A stretch of DNA of 47,755 nucleotides from Planctomycetota bacterium (GTDB taxonomy: Bacteria > Planctomycetota > JACQVV01 > JASMLP01): positions 1 through 47,755 of the forward strand of contig JASMLP010000158.1 of assembly GCA_030748635.1 (NCBI GenBank), read 5' to 3'. Numbering within the stretch: position 1 is the stretch's first letter; every line of letters starts with the position of its first letter. The notes beneath the pieces are model-generated. The model did not search any database. It saw nothing but the letters and a program-made list of their open reading frames with translations, and had not been told where the DNA came from. A program made the position numbers and the translations under genes. Positions 44,111 to 47,755 of the stretch are shown here, piece after piece.

Positions 44111-46303
44111 ATGGCACCTACTGCCGTGAACACACGGACCAACGATAAGGAACGTCCCCAATCCTCAGGACGGAAACGCAAACCGCGCCGCCGACGCCGT
44201 AGTGGCGGTGGAGGAAGTGGCAATCGGGGGGGTCCACGCCTCCCACAATCCCTTCGTGATCAGGTTCAAAGGGTTCTTGAAGAAGGTTTCGGACTGAAGT
44301 CCTTCCGTGGCATTCAGAAGCAAGTTATTTACCGCCTCGTTTCCGGAAAAAACGCCATGGTGGTGATGCCGACCGGCAGCGGCAAATCTCTCTGCTACCA
44401 GATTCCTGCCCTGGTTCGAGAAGGGACCGCAATCATTCTTTCTCCCCTGATTGCCCTGATGCAAGATCAGGTAGAAAATCTCAAGGAGAAGGGGATTCGC
44501 GCCAGCTTTATCAATTCCACACTCTCCAATCGAGAACGTGCCGCGCGACGAACAGCCTTCAGTAAAGGAGCCTACGACATCCTTTACGTAACACCGGAAC
44601 GGTTCCGAAACAAAACGTTTCTGGAAGCGTGCGACAAGGTCAAAATCAATCTGTTCGCCATCGACGAAGCGCACTGCATCAGTCAATGGGGTCACGATTT
44701 TCGACCCGCGTATCGCGAGGTCGGCGATATTCGACTCCGCCTAGGGGAGCCGCCTACCGTGGCCCTCACCGCCACAGCCACTCGACGGGTACAAAGAGAC
44801 ATTCGTCGACTGCTTGGCATTTCCAACCGACAGTTCCCCCTCTTTCATACCGGCATTGAGCGACCCAATCTTTTCCTCGATGTTCGTTACGCCTTCGGAG
44901 ATGAAGCCAAAATCGAAGAGATCATCCACACGGTCGAAAAATACCCTGATGGATGTGGCATCGTTTATTTCGCACGCATCACGGATTTGGATCGGATCGG
45001 GGACCGCTTTCTTTCACGCAAGATCCCCTTCGAAAGATACCACGGCAAACTCCATCCCTATCGTCGCAAGATGGTCCAAAAACGATTCATGACCGGAGAA
45101 GTCCCTCTCCTTTTCGCCACCAACGCTTTCGGTATGGGCGTAGACAAACCTGACATCCGTTTTGTCATGCACGCCCAACTTCCCAAAACCGTCGAGGGCT
45201 ATTATCAGGAGATCGGTCGCGCTGGACGGGACGGTTTGCCTTCGAGTTGTCGCCTCCTTTACGATCAGGATGATCTCGCGATCCAACAAGAATTTATCCA
45301 CTGGGCCAACCCAGATGCGGATTTCATTTGGCGGGTCGCTGACGTGATTGCCAATCATCCGGATGATCGGCACCCCCTGTCCCTCGAAGAGGTCGGAGAA
45401 ATGGTCACGTACAAGGCCAAGTACGATCATCGAGTGGATTACGCTTTGAAAGAGTTGGAAAAACACGGTGTGATCGCGTCCAAACCGCCGCGGGGCGAAG
45501 AACCGGTACGATTCCTCCCCTTACGGCGTCTGGAACCCGGAGAGATCAACCCGGAGGAACGGCAGGAGAAACGTAAAAGAGATCTTCTCGCCCTTCTCCA
45601 GATGAACCGGTATGTGCAATGCGATCGCTGTCGCCGCGCTTTTGTTTATCGATATTTTTTCAGCCGAGAACCCAACCGAGACGATTGTCGGAATAACTGC
45701 GATATCTGTCGTGATGGCGTTCAGCCGGTTAAAAAGCGAGGTCGACCCAAACGAAAACGCAAACGAAAAGACAGCCGCAATCCCAACGAATCCAGAAGAC
45801 CTCACACCGACCAGAAATCGTCCGAGGGAGAAGACGAGAACCCACCGCGCCGTCGTCGTCGTCGCCGACGCAAACGCAAACGGCCCGAATCTCAGGATTC
45901 TCCAAATCCCCAGAACCGAACCGATCACACCCCCTCTTCCGGGGTGGACGGTGAATCCCCGCCCAAAAAGCGACGAAAGCGTCGTCGTCGCAGACGGCGC
46001 CCTCGGCAGGGCGAACCCGGGCAAAATCCCGAAAACTCGCAGAGGACCAACAACTCTTACCGAGATGGTACCTCGCTCGATTCATCCAGAAACCATCGTC
46101 GCCGGAGCCCCCATCCAAGAGACAATGGGGACCATCCTCCCCGCCATCATTCCGGTGATTCATCGTCTGAACGTTCATCTGAGCATTCCGATGGAGCCCC
46201 ACGCCGGCGAAGAAGACGACGGCGAAATCGTCGCCGGAGCCCGCATCCATCCCAAGAACGCTCGCAGTCAACCTCTGATCGTCCCCCTTCGCCCCCTGAA
46301 TAA
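44111..46303 (+). CDS. recQ: RecQ-family DNA helicase with arginine-tract tails, 730 aa
   Basis: The superfamily 2 helicase core is complete: GFGLKSFRGIQKQVI (motif 0), MPTGSGKSLCYQ (motif I), IDEAHCISQWGHDFRP (DEAH box), LTATATRRVQRD, and EIGRAGRDG (motif VI). A zinc-binding module follows (QCDRCRR...DDCRNNCDIC). Neither a full winged-helix RQC domain nor an HRDC domain is evident. The last 195 residues are a disordered-looking tail with four basic tracts (about 45722-45775, 45846-45890, 45965-46005, 46200-46250), each with runs of Arg/Lys. The first 55 residues hold another tract and a glycine-rich stretch. RecQ unwinds recombination intermediates. I start at 44111 after CTAGG; the frame to 43934 is not protein-like. 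It is followed 31 bases later by the nuclease gene. Confidence 0.9.
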   Translation: MAPTAVNTRTNDKERPQSSGRKRKPRRRRRSGGGGSGNRGGPRLPQSLRDQVQRVLEEGFGLKSFRGIQKQVIYRLVSGKNAMVVMPTGSGKSLCYQIPALVREGTAIILSPLIALMQDQVENLKEKGIRASFINSTLSNRERAARRTAFSKGAYDILYVTPERFRNKTFLEACDKVKINLFAIDEAHCISQWGHDFRPAYREVGDIRLRLGEPPTVALTATATRRVQRDIRRLLGISNRQFPLFHTGIERPNLFLDVRYAFGDEAKIEEIIHTVEKYPDGCGIVYFARITDLDRIGDRFLSRKIPFERYHGKLHPYRRKMVQKRFMTGEVPLLFATNAFGMGVDKPDIRFVMHAQLPKTVEGYYQEIGRAGRDGLPSSCRLLYDQDDLAIQQEFIHWANPDADFIWRVADVIANHPDDRHPLSLEEVGEMVTYKAKYDHRVDYALKELEKHGVIASKPPRGEEPVRFLPLRRLEPGEINPEERQEKRKRDLLALLQMNRYVQCDRCRRAFVYRYFFSREPNRDDCRNNCDICRDGVQPVKKRGRPKRKRKRKDSRNPNESRRPHTDQKSSEGEDENPPRRRRRRRRKRKRPESQDSPNPQNRTDHTPSSGVDGESPPKKRRKRRRRRRRPRQGEPGQNPENSQRTNNSYRDGTSLDSSRNHRRRSPHPRDNGDHPPRHHSGDSSSERSSEHSDGAPRRRRRRRRNRRRSPHPSQERSQSTSDRPPSPPE

Positions 46304-46334
46304 CTCGATTTTCAATCTGTAATCTGGAGATCCC

Positions 46335-47189
46335 ATGTCGGACCGCGCCCCACGCCCCCCACGCAGTGCCATCTCCAAACCGATACCCGCGAAACCGATT
46401 TCGCCCCTTTTTTCCCTGGGACATATCGCGTTCCTTCTTCTCGGGTTGTGCGGAGGCGTCCTTCTTGGACACCAACTCTGGGGCACCCCTCCCCCCCCAC
46501 AAACAGTTCCCGCCAAGGCCTCAACGTCTGACTCTTCCTCTTCCCCCGTCCAAGTCAACAATCCTTTTGATGTCGATGCCAAGCAATTCTATAAAGTTCT
46601 TCGCGTCTTAGACGGCGATACGATTTCCATTCAAATGGGACAAATCGAACAAAAAGTACGCTATATGGGAATGAACACCCCCGAACTCTGGAAGGATTAT
46701 TTCGGAGATGAGGCCTGGAAAGAAAATCGCAAGTGGGTTGAAAACAAGATGGTCCGTCTGGAATTCGACCCGACACGAAGAGTGGGAGCACTCGGTCGAC
46801 TTCTTGCCTATATCCACGTGGGTGATACCAACGTCAACATCGAACTGATCCGAACCGGGTACGCTTTCGTCACCGATTACATCAAGGGGACCAAGGATAT
46901 CCATCATTACGCGGCCATGAAAGCCGCCCAAGACGAAGCACGCCAGGCAGGAATCGGAATGTGGGACGAGAAGGCTGCCGCCCATTGGCGCTCGCAATTC
47001 AAACGCGAAAAATTTTACGTCTTTGCCACCAAGGTGTTTCATCGTCCTGAATGTCGAGGAGCTCTGACCATGAAGAACTCCAAGAAATTCCTCTTTTATG
47101 AGGAAGCTTTGGGAAAGAATCGCCAACCTTGTCGTGAATGCCGTCCAAGTCGAGGCTATATCCCCACCAAGGACGAAAAGGACTCCTGA
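46335..47189 (+). CDS. Membrane-anchored SNase-type nuclease with C-terminal zinc motif, 284 aa
   Basis: An N-terminal membrane segment (about 29-48; IAFLLLGLCGGVLLGHQLW) anchors the protein outside the cytoplasm. The staphylococcal-nuclease fold follows (about 85-205): VLDGDTISI, KVRYMGMNTPELW, GALGRLLAYIHV and IELIRTGYAFV, keeping the two Arg and the Glu of the active site; the calcium-ligand Asp40 is Asn, as in other homologs. The C-terminal 50 residues hold a small Cys/His motif (FHRPECRGAL, then EALGKNRQPCREC) often appended to such nucleases. It degrades DNA or RNA in the envelope or outside. GGAG precedes the ATG; it follows recQ by 31 bases and may share its transcript. It converges with the flavin-reductase gene. 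Confidence 0.9.
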   Translation: MSDRAPRPPRSAISKPIPAKPISPLFSLGHIAFLLLGLCGGVLLGHQLWGTPPPPQTVPAKASTSDSSSSPVQVNNPFDVDAKQFYKVLRVLDGDTISIQMGQIEQKVRYMGMNTPELWKDYFGDEAWKENRKWVENKMVRLEFDPTRRVGALGRLLAYIHVGDTNVNIELIRTGYAFVTDYIKGTKDIHHYAAMKAAQDEARQAGIGMWDEKAAAHWRSQFKREKFYVFATKVFHRPECRGALTMKNSKKFLFYEEALGKNRQPCRECRPSRGYIPTKDEKDS

Positions 47190-47193
47190 TCCT

Positions 47194-47755
47194 TCAGCTA
47201 CCGGGACGAATAATCTCCCCCAATTTTCCGTACCATCCTCCTCCCAGGCGCATGAGCGGGTCGAATCTCAGGGGGTCTACGACTCCCTTTTCCATCAGAT
47301 CCTCCTGGATATGCGCCCAAAGGACCTCTCCCAAGAAAAGGTGGACCTCCGCGCCTTGCGGGAGCACCGTCTGCACGAGTCGACATTCGAGTTGAACCGG
47401 GCACTCTTCGAGTCGACCCGGCGCGACCTTTTCCGATTTCAACAAGGTCAGCCCCAGCGCGCTGGCTTCAGAGACTTCATACGGGAAGTCTTGAGCGCTC
47501 CTTTCCACGAAATCGATCTGAGCCACTGTGGCGAAATTTACAACGAATTCGCCATTTTCGAGGATGTTACGAACTGTATCCTTGGGTTCTCCTCTTCGTG
47601 AACCGATCGAAATGGCCAGCACAGGCGGGGATGCGCTCACCCCCCCGAAAAAGGAAAAGGGGGCGAGATTGTCTCCTCCGCTCTTCGACCAGGTGGAAAC
47701 CCACGCAATGGGACGCGGTACGATCAAACTGGTCAACAAAGTGTACCTCTCGCGA
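47194..47755 (-). CDS. Flavin-reductase-like FMN-binding protein (cut by the right edge)
   Basis: The C-terminal 187 residues are in the window. The frame is still open at the right edge (it reads RERYT before LLTSLIVPRPIAW), so the true start lies outside. Motifs are those of the flavin reductase / FMN-binding split-barrel family: LLTSLIVPRPIAWVST, DNLAPFSFFGGVSASPP, ISIGSRRGEPKDT and the C-terminal PLMRLGGGWYGKLGE. Such proteins bind FMN and reduce it or other substrates. It ends four bases after the convergent nuclease gene. The TTG at 47739 is not the start, because the conserved Y-x-L-L-T-S segment runs across it. Confidence 0.88.
   Translation of the reverse strand, partial: RERYTLLTSLIVPRPIAWVSTWSKSGGDNLAPFSFFGGVSASPPVLAISIGSRRGEPKDTVRNILENGEFVVNFATVAQIDFVERSAQDFPYEVSEASALGLTLLKSEKVAPGRLEECPVQLECRLVQTVLPQGAEVHLFLGEVLWAHIQEDLMEKGVVDPLRFDPLMRLGGGWYGKLGEIIRPGS

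Noticed and set aside
45521..46502. Long minus- and plus-strand frames over the recQ tail (45521-46024, 45612-46322, 45729-46502)
   Set aside because: They are shadows produced by the CG-rich arginine codon runs; no ribosome binding site and highly biased composition.
1..47755. CRISPR arrays, insertion sequences, prophage or integrase genes
   Set aside because: No regularly spaced direct repeats, transposase motifs or phage proteins were seen anywhere in the window.

Overview
The window looks like a chromosomal segment of a Planctomycetota bacterium or a close relative. The evidence is the style of the proteins. There is a secreted protein with a C-terminal dockerin ending in the LFRGGP-type tail common in that phylum. 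There are two very large Hanks-type Ser/Thr kinases with zinc ribbons, TPR and HEAT repeats, a VIT-VWA protein, stand-alone HEAT and LRR proteins, and a lipoprotein with a CFI-box-like C-terminus. No insertion sequence, prophage, CRISPR array or rRNA was seen. One tRNA (CAT anticodon) is present.

Layout. 1-2.6 kb: start of an unknown membrane protein (minus) divergent from a dockerin lipoprotein. 2.7-5.2 kb: a small double-membrane-segment protein and a minus-strand sigma54-type activator with a degenerate GGDEF-like domain and a GAF domain. 5.5-9.8 kb: a kinase with TPRs, ribosomal protein L28 with a clear promoter, and an LRR protein. 10.0-10.2 kb: the tRNA with its promoter and terminator. 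10.6-15.9 kb: a run of extracytoplasmic PDZ proteins around an ECF sigma / zinc anti-sigma pair (twin-PDZ protein, sigma, anti-sigma, an HtrA-like protein whose catalytic His and Asp are replaced, HEAT-PDZ protein), closed by a strong terminator. 16-18.6 kb (minus): DEDDy exonuclease, HEAT protein, HAD-like protein.

18.8-29.1 kb (plus) is one long, tightly coupled operon: VIT-VWA, a GGQ release-factor-like protein, a Memo-family protein, a 132-aa unknown, HutU, HutI, fused formiminotransferase-cyclodeaminase, a 68-aa secreted peptide and a zinc-type MDR dehydrogenase. Nearly all junctions are 4-base start/stop overlaps. The Hut enzymes convert urocanate to glutamate plus a one-carbon unit on tetrahydrofolate; histidine ammonia-lyase (HutH) is not in the window. 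29.1-37.2 kb (minus): ClC channel/transporter, histidyl-tRNA synthetase and a 1614-aa kinase, closely packed. 37.4-40.3 kb: a receiver-like protein lacking its phospho-Asp, divergent from a P450 / alpha-beta hydrolase gene pair. 40.3-43.0 kb (minus): an 894-aa lipoprotein with Ig-like, probable TULIP-type lipid-binding and degenerate CFI-box regions. 43.0-44.1 kb: no convincing gene. 44.1-47.8 kb: RecQ-like helicase with arginine-tract tails, membrane-anchored SNase-type nuclease, and a flavin-reductase-like protein cut by the right edge.

The best candidates for an undescribed system are the sigma/anti-sigma/pseudo-HtrA/PDZ cluster (10.6-15.9 kb) and the mixed-function coupled operon (18.8-29.1 kb). 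A recurring theme is loss of catalytic residues while the fold is kept: pseudo-HtrA, GGDEF-like, receiver, MDR. All functions are assigned by motif reading; no database search was run.
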